Of a stretch of DNA of 5,903 bases, positions 1 through 5,580 are shown one piece after another. Under the pieces are notes generated by a model, which had not been told where the DNA came from, made no database searches, and worked only from the letters and a program-made list of their open reading frames with translations. The DNA is from Deltaproteobacteria bacterium. Its GTDB lineage: Bacteria; Desulfobacterota_B; Binatia; UBA9968. A program made the translations under genes and the position numbers. Location: the NCBI GenBank assembly GCA_022545745.1, contig JACZQL010000106.1, forward strand, positions 1-5,903, read 5' to 3'. Positions within the stretch are counted from its first letter, which is position 1, and each line of letters starts with the position of its first letter.

Positions 1-16
1 CCGCCGCCTGCCCCTC

Positions 17-343
17 ATGTGGCTCGCAGACGAGAAGAAGCGCGAATTCACCGAGAAGGCCCTCGAGCGGCTGATCAAGAAGGTCGCGCCCGAGGCTGGC
101 GACCCCGAGGCCCTCGCCAAGGCGATCAGCGAGCTCGTGCAGAGCCTCTCCGGCGGGGGCGAGGGCACAGGACCTCCACAGCCGGGGCAGGCCGTGGTTC
201 CCAGCGGTCCCGATCCCCCACCGCCCTCGGAGCCTTACTTCTTCTTGGCTGCCGCTGCCTTCAGCTTCTCCGCTCCAGCGTCGACCGGCTGGACCTTCCG
301 GCGCTGCAGCAGCGTGACGAGTCGCATGACCTGCACGAGGTAG
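17..343 (+). CDS. Hypothetical protein in GC-rich block, possibly 5'-partial
   Basis: I do not recognise this protein. The frame is open from the first bases of the window, so the true start may lie upstream; ATG at 17 is the first in-frame start visible. The first 45 or so residues look like real protein: a charged amphipathic helical stretch (ADEKKREFTEKALERLIKK) and then an acidic/alanine-rich helix ending in a Gly-rich turn. After that come a Pro-rich linker and a tail (from about nt 235) that is antisense to the better-supported minus-strand reading at 235-435. That tail may not be translated as shown, and the real gene could be shorter, or the frame spurious. High GC (about 69%) suppresses stop codons in all frames here, so an open frame is weak evidence. 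No domain or function can be assigned. Confidence 0.35.
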   Translation: MWLADEKKREFTEKALERLIKKVAPEAGDPEALAKAISELVQSLSGGGEGTGPPQPGQAVVPSGPDPPPPSEPYFFLAAAAFSFSAPASTGWTFRRCSSVTSRMTCTR

Positions 344-435
344 GTGGGGACGGTCGTGACCTCGGCGATCACTTCCACGACGATGCCGATCCCGATCAGG
401 GCCAGCGCGAGACCGTAGGCGCGCTTCTCGTCCCA
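235..435 (-). CDS. C-terminal fragment of a small single-pass membrane protein (unknown)
   Basis: Reading the minus strand leftwards, an open frame runs from 435 to a TAA at 237-235, and an in-frame TAG (complement of cta at 436-438) closes it upstream. The 66 residues begin WDEKRAYGLALALIGIGIV. They contain one hydrophobic, probably membrane-spanning stretch, then a mixed amphipathic helix (TYLVQVMRLVTLLQRRK), and a Lys/Ala-rich tail ending AEKLKAAAAKKK. This composition looks like a genuine protein C-terminus. There is no credible start codon before the hydrophobic segment, and the frame stops exactly where sequence homologous to the antiporter begins on the other strand, so the gene appears to be cut at the junction near 415-436. 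Family and function are not recognised. Confidence 0.45.
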   Translation of the reverse strand, partial: WDEKRAYGLALALIGIGIVVEVIAEVTTVPTYLVQVMRLVTLLQRRKVQPVDAGAEKLKAAAAKKK

Positions 436-436
436 C
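400..436. other. Composition and gene-content breakpoint (insertion edge or assembly chimera)
   Basis: GC counted over 1-420 is about 69%. Sample 60-base lines of the antiporter gene give 53% (541-600) and 42% (721-780). At this point the minus-strand frame on the left loses its 5' part, and the plus-strand antiporter on the right begins without a start codon, in the middle of what looks like its first membrane segment (VGALLVPLFRGRAQ, from 415). The segment around 421-433 codes plausibly in both directions (GALLVP on plus, DEKR on minus), so the exact crossover cannot be placed and may involve a short shared sequence. No insertion-sequence ends, target duplication or att-like repeats were seen. 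Confidence 0.6.
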
Positions 437-2058
437 TATTCCGGGGCCGCGCGCAGGCCCTTTACATACTTGCTTTGCCCGTTGTTAGTTTGGTCCAGGT
501 TTTGGGGCTGCCCCACGGAGAGTTCGGTCAGGTATCGTTCCTCAGTTACACGCTAACCACCATTCGCGTGGATACCCTCAGCCTGGTATTCGGGATCATC
601 TTTCACATCGCTGCCTTTCTCAGTGTCCTTTACGCCCTTCACGTGAAGGATTCGGTGCAGCATGTGGCTGGGCTCATCTATGCGGGGAGCGCCATCGGGG
701 CCGTGTTCGCCGGTGACCTGGTTAGCCTGTTTGTTTACTGGGAACTGACAGCGGTTTCATCAGCATTTTTAATTTGGGCACGCCGAACCGAGAGGTCCTA
801 TGAGGCCGGTATCCGGTACCTAATCATTCAAGTGGCCTCGGGCCTGCTGTTACTTGTGGGTGTTATTTTCCACGCCCAAAAGACAGGTGATATCACCTTT
901 GGTTTTTTAGGTCTAGACGGCTTAGGCGCCCAACTCATTTTCGTTGCCTTTGGGATCAAATGTGCCTTTCCGCTGCTTCACAACTGGCTCCAAGACGCCT
1001 ACCCGGAGGCTACCGTTACGGGAACCGTGTTCTTGAGCGCCTTCACCACAAAATTAGCCGTTTATGCTCTGGCTCGTGGGTATCCGGGGACCGAAATCCT
1101 GATCTGGATCGGCGTCATTATGACCGCATTCCCCATCTTCTATGCGGTCATAGAAAACGACCTCCGGCGTGTATTGGCGTACAGTCTGAATAACCAGCTT
1201 GGATTCATGGTGGTTGGAGTCGGAATCGGCACAGAAATGGCACTCAACGGTACTGTTGCCCACGCATTTACGCACATCATTTACAAGGCGCTTCTATTCA
1301 TGTCCATGGGAGCCGTCTTATTCCGAACGGGAACCATCAACGGTTCGGAGCTTGGCGGGCTGTACAAATCGATGCCTTATACGACCTTCTTTTGCATTGT
1401 TGGGGCGGCGTCCATTTCGGCCTTTCCCCTGTTCAGCGGTTTCGTAAGCAAATCGCTTATTATGACATCGGCGGCAGGCGGGGCATATCTCTGGGTATGG
1501 TTGGTCCTGCTATTTGCCTCGGCGGGCGTATTTCATCACTCCGGGATCAAAATTCCCTTTTTTGCGTTTTATGCCCATGACTCGGGAATCCGCTGCAAGG
1601 AAGCACCGTGGAACATGCTTCTTGCGATGGGGATTGCTGCCTTTTTATGTATCGGGATTGTGGTTTATCCCAGGCCTTTATATCAGCTGTTGCCATACCC
1701 CGTTGATTATGTTCCTTATACCACCACGCACGTAATCACCCAGCTGCAACTCCTTCTGTTCTCTGCCCTGGCCTTTGCGGTGCTAAAGCGAACCGGCATT
1801 TACCCGCCGGAGCTAAAAGCAACAAACCTTGATACCGATTGGTTTTACCGGGGATTGCCAAAACTCGTGTGGAGGTTTGCCGGCGCTCCCATAGCCACAC
1901 AGCTCGGTTTTATCCGGGATGGAGTATCCAAGCGAATCTCTCAGCTGACAATCCGTTCCCCAAGACCAATAGTAGTCAGCCAAATGGTTCTCTTGATCGT
2001 GTTTTTGCTCTTTTTCTTTCTGGTGATTGACTTCTGGCAGGCCTGGCAATCCGAGTGA
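415..2058 (+). CDS. Proton-translocating antiporter subunit, MrpD/NuoL-like (Na+/H+ antiporter subunit D), 5'-truncated
   Basis: This is an integral membrane protein of the proton_antipo_M family, which forms the ion channel of Mrp Na+/H+ antiporters and related complex I subunits. About 547 residues remain. Family-like sequence starts at VGALLVPLFRGR (from 415); probably 10-25 N-terminal residues are missing, because no plausible start precedes it. Many hydrophobic helices follow. Expected functional residues are present: Glu in FVYWELTAVSS (codon 742-744), Lys in FGIKCAFPLLHNWL (958-960), Lys in AFTTKLAVYAL (1051-1053), His and Lys in AFTHIIYKALLF (1273-1275, 1285-1287), and Lys in GFVSKSLIM (1450-1452). 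The C-terminus has the LDTDWFYR linker seen in this superfamily, then a last membrane helix. The frame stays open leftwards to 19 through foreign sequence, so an automatic caller would give a 679-residue protein whose first 132 or so residues do not belong. Partner Mrp subunits would lie upstream and are absent. The assignment to D rather than another antiporter-like paralogue is by overall resemblance. Confidence 0.88.
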   Translation, partial: VGALLVPLFRGRAQALYILALPVVSLVQVLGLPHGEFGQVSFLSYTLTTIRVDTLSLVFGIIFHIAAFLSVLYALHVKDSVQHVAGLIYAGSAIGAVFAGDLVSLFVYWELTAVSSAFLIWARRTERSYEAGIRYLIIQVASGLLLLVGVIFHAQKTGDITFGFLGLDGLGAQLIFVAFGIKCAFPLLHNWLQDAYPEATVTGTVFLSAFTTKLAVYALARGYPGTEILIWIGVIMTAFPIFYAVIENDLRRVLAYSLNNQLGFMVVGVGIGTEMALNGTVAHAFTHIIYKALLFMSMGAVLFRTGTINGSELGGLYKSMPYTTFFCIVGAASISAFPLFSGFVSKSLIMTSAAGGAYLWVWLVLLFASAGVFHHSGIKIPFFAFYAHDSGIRCKEAPWNMLLAMGIAAFLCIGIVVYPRPLYQLLPYPVDYVPYTTTHVITQLQLLLFSALAFAVLKRTGIYPPELKATNLDTDWFYRGLPKLVWRFAGAPIATQLGFIRDGVSKRISQLTIRSPRPIVVSQMVLLIVFLLFFFLVIDFWQAWQSE

Positions 2059-2364
2059 GAAGCGGTGGGTTCTATTCTATCACTCTCGAAATTGTCATGG
2101 TGATCATTTCAGCGATGTGACGATCCAGGTGTCTTGCTACCGCTAACACCGGACCCCTGACAAGAATTCCTATCGCAAACCGGTGGGTTGGTCCGTTCTT
2201 CTGGTAGGGCTGATTGCTGTTTTTTCAATGGGTGCGCCCTGTGTGGTTAGGATTGCCTTTTGGCGGGTACAGTGTTGGATAAACTGCAGAGTCAATTGGA
2301 CGAGGTGTCACTGAACTCCTGACGCTAAACTCACAGATTTCTGATCAGTCACCGGGGTGGGACC
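2059..2364. other. 306-bp spacer between convergent genes, no clear gene or terminator
   Basis: This lies between the stop of the antiporter gene and the stop of the minus-strand permease. I found no stem followed by a T-run on either strand, only short palindromes such as CTGATCAG (2341-2348) and CACCGGGGTG (2350-2359). One plus-strand frame, open from 2162 to a TGA at 2312-2314, reads KNSYRKPVGWSVLLVGLIAV and onward, with a hydrophobic stretch. It has only a GTG (2183) or an internal ATG (2228) as starts, no ribosome binding site, and an atypical Cys/Trp-rich end. It could be a decayed membrane-protein remnant or chance; I do not call it a gene. Confidence 0.5.
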
Positions 2365-3714
2365 TCATCGCGCGTAAGGGAACACCCAGATCAGCATGCC
2401 CAGCAGATAGCAGATCAAACTTGCGGCGATAGTGAAGGGGACGCTCCAGCTTAAAAACTCCCGCAACGGGACTTTGCGCTTCTCCTCCCGTTCACAGAGG
2501 TTTAATGCCACGTACAGGGCCGGAGCTCCGGCCACCGTCAGATTGCTCCCGAGCGTGCCCGACCAGACCAGCATCCACCACAGTGGCCACGGTTCCACGC
2601 CCTGCTGACCCAGGTCACGAATGGTATAGAGAAAGGTCAAAATGTAGGCGTCATGTTCGACAACACCTACAATCGGAACCGTCACCCAGTACAGAATCGA
2701 TGCGCCAAGGGGCAAATTTTGCAAGAAGAGGGGGGTCAGTGACGAAGCCAGCTTCTCCAGTATACCTGTCTTTTCCAAGCCCCCCACGAGGGAAAAGAGC
2801 GCTATGTAAAAAAAGATTGCCCTCCAGTCGAGCTCCTGAATGATCTCCTCAAATTCAGGCTTCTTCAGGCGATGGCCGAAGATCTCTAAAATCAGAATCA
2901 GTATCAATGCCCCGCTCAGTGCGATGAATCCTAGTTTTACGTCCAGGAGTTGGCGAAACGCCATGGCCACGATCGTAGCGCCGAATCCTGCGAGCACGAT
3001 GAAGGCAAACAGCGGATCGGGTATTCGAGCGTCAAAGGGGTTCGCCCCGGCGGCCCCAGAGGCGACAGGCTCAGGTGCACTTACCCCGTGAGCTTCTTGA
3101 AGAGTCCGCCTGAAGCCGTAAAGATACATGGCGCCCAGGGTCAATACAAAAGTCACCATGAGGATGGGAAATGAGGAGGGCCGCCCGTCCTGCCAGATGA
3201 AATCCAGGAATTCCGCACCCGACACGCTGTGCAACATCTGCGGCGGTAGATCACCCAATAGCAACGCCGTGCCCATGAAGTTTGCGCTGAAACCTATCAT
3301 GAGGATAACCGGTGTCAAGGGAAGACGCAGGTGACGAATAACCGGCAGCGCTACAGGGGCTAACATCAAGATCACGACTACGTTGTCTACGACCACGGAG
3401 AGGAGCCCGGCCAGCATTGAAAGTATCATTACCAGCAATCCCGGGTGGCCCCGAGACAGACGCAAGGCCTGAGCGGATAGCCACTCCGGAACGCCAGTCT
3501 TGCCAAAGTACCCTGCGATTACCCAGATGCTCACCAGGATGGCCATGACGTTCCAGTCCACATACAAAAAAGCATCCACCTCGCTCATCACACCCACCGA
3601 AACCATGAGCACCACACCAAGCAAGGCCGCCACAGACCGATCGATGATCCCTGTAATGATAACTAGGATCGTCGCTGAGAAGATACCGAGAGTCAGCCAA
3701 GCTGTGAATTCCAT
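2365..3714 (-). CDS. SLC13/ArsB-NhaD-type membrane permease (putative Na+-coupled or Na+/H+ transporter)
   Basis: This 449-residue, very hydrophobic protein has about 11-12 predicted membrane segments in two homologous halves, as in the ion transporter superfamily (ArsB, NhaD, CitM and SLC13 permeases). It would act in the inner membrane, moving an anion or Na+. First-half signatures are SVVVDNVVVILMLAPVALP (106-124, the DN hairpin motif) and SANFMGTALLLGDLPPQM (143-160), a variant of the usual GTATLIGDPPN loop. Residues about 203-232 form a hydrophilic Pro/Ala-rich central loop. Second-half signatures are DWRAIFFYIALFSLVGGLEKTG (296-317) and SGTLGSNLTVAGAPALYVA (385-403), matching the family's GxxLGGNxTxxGAxAN region. 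The hairpin expected to carry SN reads VGVVEHDAYILTF (349-361), which is unusual. The length is normal, and ATG at 3714 gives a sensible N-terminal helix; no Shine-Dalgarno sequence precedes it. The gene is divergent from the GT20 gene. The substrate cannot be read from sequence: Na+/H+ exchange, arsenite-like or carboxylate transport are all possible. Confidence 0.85.
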   Translation of the reverse strand: MEFTAWLTLGIFSATILVIITGIIDRSVAALLGVVLMVSVGVMSEVDAFLYVDWNVMAILVSIWVIAGYFGKTGVPEWLSAQALRLSRGHPGLLVMILSMLAGLLSVVVDNVVVILMLAPVALPVIRHLRLPLTPVILMIGFSANFMGTALLLGDLPPQMLHSVSGAEFLDFIWQDGRPSSFPILMVTFVLTLGAMYLYGFRRTLQEAHGVSAPEPVASGAAGANPFDARIPDPLFAFIVLAGFGATIVAMAFRQLLDVKLGFIALSGALILILILEIFGHRLKKPEFEEIIQELDWRAIFFYIALFSLVGGLEKTGILEKLASSLTPLFLQNLPLGASILYWVTVPIVGVVEHDAYILTFLYTIRDLGQQGVEPWPLWWMLVWSGTLGSNLTVAGAPALYVALNLCEREEKRKVPLREFLSWSVPFTIAASLICYLLGMLIWVFPYAR

Positions 3715-3740
3715 TGAATCAATCGTGTGTCAAAAAATCG

Positions 3741-3757
3741 TTGTTTTGTACAACAAA
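3741..3757. promoter_or_regulatory. Palindrome TTGTACAA, possible operator near the permease start
   Basis: A perfect 8-bp palindrome (3746-3753) sits within the imperfectly symmetric stretch TTGTTTTGTACAACAA, 32 bp upstream of the permease ATG. It lies downstream of the candidate permease promoter, so a protein bound here could block transcription or the RNA could fold near the start. No regulator is encoded nearby, and short AT-rich palindromes arise by chance. Confidence 0.2.
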
Positions 3758-3781
3758 GATCTCTAACATCCAGGTGGAATT

Positions 3782-3799
3782 GAACAATATTAGCTGTTC
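3782..3799. promoter_or_regulatory. Inverted repeat GAACA-N8-TGTTC in divergent promoter region
   Basis: GAACA (3782-3786) and TGTTC (3795-3799) form a 5-bp dyad with an 8-bp AT-rich spacer (ATATTAGC). It lies between the two divergent genes and directly beside the candidate -10 of the permease promoter (3800-3805, minus strand), a typical place for a regulator half-site pair. The symmetry is seen; its function is inferred, and the arms are short. Confidence 0.25.
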
Positions 3800-3828
3800 T
3801 TAATATCTCTTCCCACCAGAAATAGCAA
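3800..3828 (-). promoter_or_regulatory. Candidate sigma-70 promoter for the SLC13-type permease
   Basis: On the minus strand there is a -35-like TTGCTA (3828-3823) and a -10-like TATTAA (3805-3800), separated by 17 bp. Each hexamer matches consensus at 4 of 6 positions. This would give a 5' leader of roughly 80 nt before the ATG at 3714. The match is modest and the region is AT-rich, so chance is a real alternative. Confidence 0.28.
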
Positions 3829-3850
3829 AAAGAAAAAGCAAGGAAAATGG

Positions 3851-3879
3851 TTGACAGGGCGTTTCAATCCACCTATGCT
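3851..3879 (+). promoter_or_regulatory. Strong sigma-70-type promoter for the GT20 gene
   Basis: A perfect -35 TTGACA (3851-3856), an optimal 17-bp spacer and a -10 TATGCT (3874-3879, 4 of 6 including the key first T, A and last T) lie just upstream of the GT20 start. An A-rich tract at about 3822-3848 immediately precedes the -35 and resembles an UP element. Transcription would start near 3886, leaving a leader of only about 20-25 nt before ATG 3909. The housekeeping-type promoter suggests constitutive or modulated expression rather than dependence on an alternative stress sigma factor. Confidence 0.6.
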
Positions 3880-3908
3880 CTCGAAGCCGATTCTCCAGCC
3901 TTCCTCGC

Positions 3909-5396
3909 ATGGCTTTCGACCTCACGCCGTTCATGGGAGACATAAAGGACATAGCTGGCCCCCTGACCATAATCTCCAACCGCGCACCCTACGAACTTAG
4001 AAAGAGAGTAGGGAAGGTCACTTATGAGAAAACTGTTGGTGGGTTGGTTTCTGTTCTGGACGAAATTATGTGTCAGGGTGGAGGTACTTGGGTCGCCTGG
4101 GGAGAGGCTGCAGGTACGGTTGAACGCGTCGATGTCCCGGTTGAGGATCCCAAATACTCCATAAAACTGATTGACCTTACCGACCAAGAGGTCAAGAACT
4201 ATTACCTGGGGTTCTCCAATCGAGTCCTATGGCCCCTGTCTCACTACTTCCTGGATCGATGTCACTTCCGCACTGAGTACTGGAAGGCCTATGAGAGCGT
4301 CAATAATAAGTTCGCACGAGCCTACACCTCCGGGGCTCGAAGTCAGGACAGCATTTGGATTCACGACTTCCATTTAACCCTACTCCCCGGTCTGATTAGA
4401 GGAGAGAATCGGGATCTATCCATAGGATTTTTTTGGCACATTCCGTTTCCCTCCGCTCCGGTATTTCGGGTTCTGCCATGGCGAAAGGAGGTCCTGCGCG
4501 GTCTTTTAGGAAGCGACTTGATTGGCTTTCAACTTCACGCCCATGCCGAAAATTTCCTTCAGTCCGTAGAGGATGTACTAAAGGTTCCAGTGGATCGAGA
4601 AAAGCTTCTCATCGAATACGAAGGCCGAACCATCAGAGTTGGGGCCTTCCCAGTGGGAATTGATTACCAGAGATGGAATACCCTGGCCTCGAATCCTACC
4701 AATGAAGAGAAGGCCCTCCAGATCCGTAGGGAAGTGGGCAGTAAATACCTTCTTGTTGGCGCAGATCGGCTCGATTATACCAAGGGGATTCTGGAGAGAC
4801 TCCTTGCCTACGAGCGCTTTTTAGAGAAATATCCTGAATACCACGGTAACGTGTGCTTGTTGCAGATCGCCGTACCCTCGCGCACCCGGGTGGAAGAATA
4901 CATGACCCTTAAACGTAGCATCGATGAAACCATCGGCCGCATCAGTGGACGATTTAGCACCAGAAAATGGGTCCCTGTCCGTTATCTCTATAAGTCCTTT
5001 CCTACCGAGGAGCTGGTGAACTACTACTCAGCGGCGGATGCGGCCATGATCACCCCACTCAGGGATGGAATGAACTTGGTGGCTAAAGAATATGTGGCAT
5101 CGAGAATCGGTGACAATGGTTGCCTCATCCTCAGTGAATTCGCTGGAGCGGCGGGGATATTAAAAGACGCAGTCATCGTGAATCCCTATAACATTGAGGA
5201 TCTGGCCGATACCATCCATCGATGTCTGTCCATGTCGGAGAGCGAAAAACAAAGCCGGATGCAACGACTCCGTCGAGCCGTCAAGGAAAATGACGTCCAT
5301 TGGTGGTGCCAAAGCTTTCTCCAAACCCTTGCCCAAGCCCCTCAGGGGCTCAAAACTGAGGTGGCAGGGATCAACCCTCCAACTTCATTGACCTAA
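3909..5396 (+). CDS. otsA: Family GT20 glycosyltransferase, trehalose-6-phosphate synthase type
   Basis: This 495-residue cytoplasmic enzyme is expected to transfer glucose from a nucleotide sugar to glucose-6-phosphate, giving trehalose-6-phosphate, a compatible-solute precursor. The GT-B fold motifs are in order: IISNRAP (21-27, Arg25), TVGGLVS (42-48, sugar-nucleotide loop), NYYLGFSNRVLWPLSHY (97-113, acceptor-site Tyr and Trp108), IHDFHL (151-156, Asp153), WHIPFPS (176-182, His177), GADRLDYTKG (284-293, Arg287 and Lys292 for the donor phosphates), VPSRTR (322-327, Arg325), PLRDGMNLVAKEY (383-395, Asp386 and Glu394) and LSEFAGAA (408-415). All residues known to matter in E. coli OtsA appear conserved. 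Length is typical for OtsA alone; no phosphatase (OtsB) domain is fused and no otsB is in the window. ATG 3909 is the only in-frame start before a stop at 3852-3854; it lacks a Shine-Dalgarno sequence, and ATG 3933 (Met9) is an alternative. Some GT20 members use glycerol-3-phosphate (GgpS) instead, so acceptor identity is probable rather than proven. Confidence 0.9.
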   Translation: MAFDLTPFMGDIKDIAGPLTIISNRAPYELRKRVGKVTYEKTVGGLVSVLDEIMCQGGGTWVAWGEAAGTVERVDVPVEDPKYSIKLIDLTDQEVKNYYLGFSNRVLWPLSHYFLDRCHFRTEYWKAYESVNNKFARAYTSGARSQDSIWIHDFHLTLLPGLIRGENRDLSIGFFWHIPFPSAPVFRVLPWRKEVLRGLLGSDLIGFQLHAHAENFLQSVEDVLKVPVDREKLLIEYEGRTIRVGAFPVGIDYQRWNTLASNPTNEEKALQIRREVGSKYLLVGADRLDYTKGILERLLAYERFLEKYPEYHGNVCLLQIAVPSRTRVEEYMTLKRSIDETIGRISGRFSTRKWVPVRYLYKSFPTEELVNYYSAADAAMITPLRDGMNLVAKEYVASRIGDNGCLILSEFAGAAGILKDAVIVNPYNIEDLADTIHRCLSMSESEKQSRMQRLRRAVKENDVHWWCQSFLQTLAQAPQGLKTEVAGINPPTSLT

Positions 5397-5555
5397 CTTC
5401 TGCATCAGGCCCGAAAGACCTACGATTAAGATAAAGTAAAAACCCACCAACCCATAGACGACCGGCCAGGATGGGACGCGCAACCTGGCAAGGAAGTGCC
5501 AGTACATACTAGAAGTCGGTGCAGTGTCAAAAAGATTATATCCCCTTGTCGTCAC
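5385..5555 (-). CDS. Possible small single-pass membrane protein (56 codons)
   Basis: A minus-strand frame runs from GTG (5555-5553) to TGA (5387-5385). Its residues include MYWHFLARLRVPSWPVVYGL followed by a hydrophobic run (about 31-51: PVVYGLVGFYFILIVGLSGL) and a short polar end, MQKLGQ. ATG at 5507-5505 is an alternative start giving 40 residues. Basic residues before a strong membrane helix and the aromatic-rich border are typical of real small membrane proteins. It fills most of the gap between the GT20 gene and the glycerate kinase and overlaps the GT20 stop by 12 bases in convergent orientation. Against it: no Shine-Dalgarno sequence at either start, the frame remains open further upstream into antisense of the kinase, and no family is recognised. 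It could also be a remnant of a longer membrane protein. Confidence 0.38.
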   Translation of the reverse strand: MTTRGYNLFDTAPTSSMYWHFLARLRVPSWPVVYGLVGFYFILIVGLSGLMQKLGQ

Positions 5556-5580
5556 AGACCGCTTTGGATAGTCTAAAGTT

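Noticed and set aside
130..230. Minus-strand frame with CPGC (TTACPGCGGPVP) as a zinc-ribbon protein
   Set aside because: There is only one CxxC pair, and the rest of the frame is Ser/Arg/Ala-rich antisense of the plus-strand helical ORF; high GC keeps all frames open here.
3251..3700. 149-residue minus-strand ORF overlapping the permease
   Set aside because: It is in a shifted frame within the permease coding sequence, rich in Gly/Arg/Cys/His, and lacks the membrane signatures that the real frame shows clearly.
5336..5350. Hairpin AGCCCC-TCA-GGGGCT near the end of the GT20 gene as a terminator
   Set aside because: It lies inside the coding sequence about 46 bases before the stop and is not followed by a T-run (CAAAACTGAGG follows), so it does not fit an intrinsic terminator.
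5547..5575. TTGTCG-17-TAGTCT as a promoter giving a nearly leaderless glycerate kinase transcript
   Set aside because: The -10 matches consensus at only 3 of 6 positions and the -35 at 4 of 6, which is not better than expected by chance.
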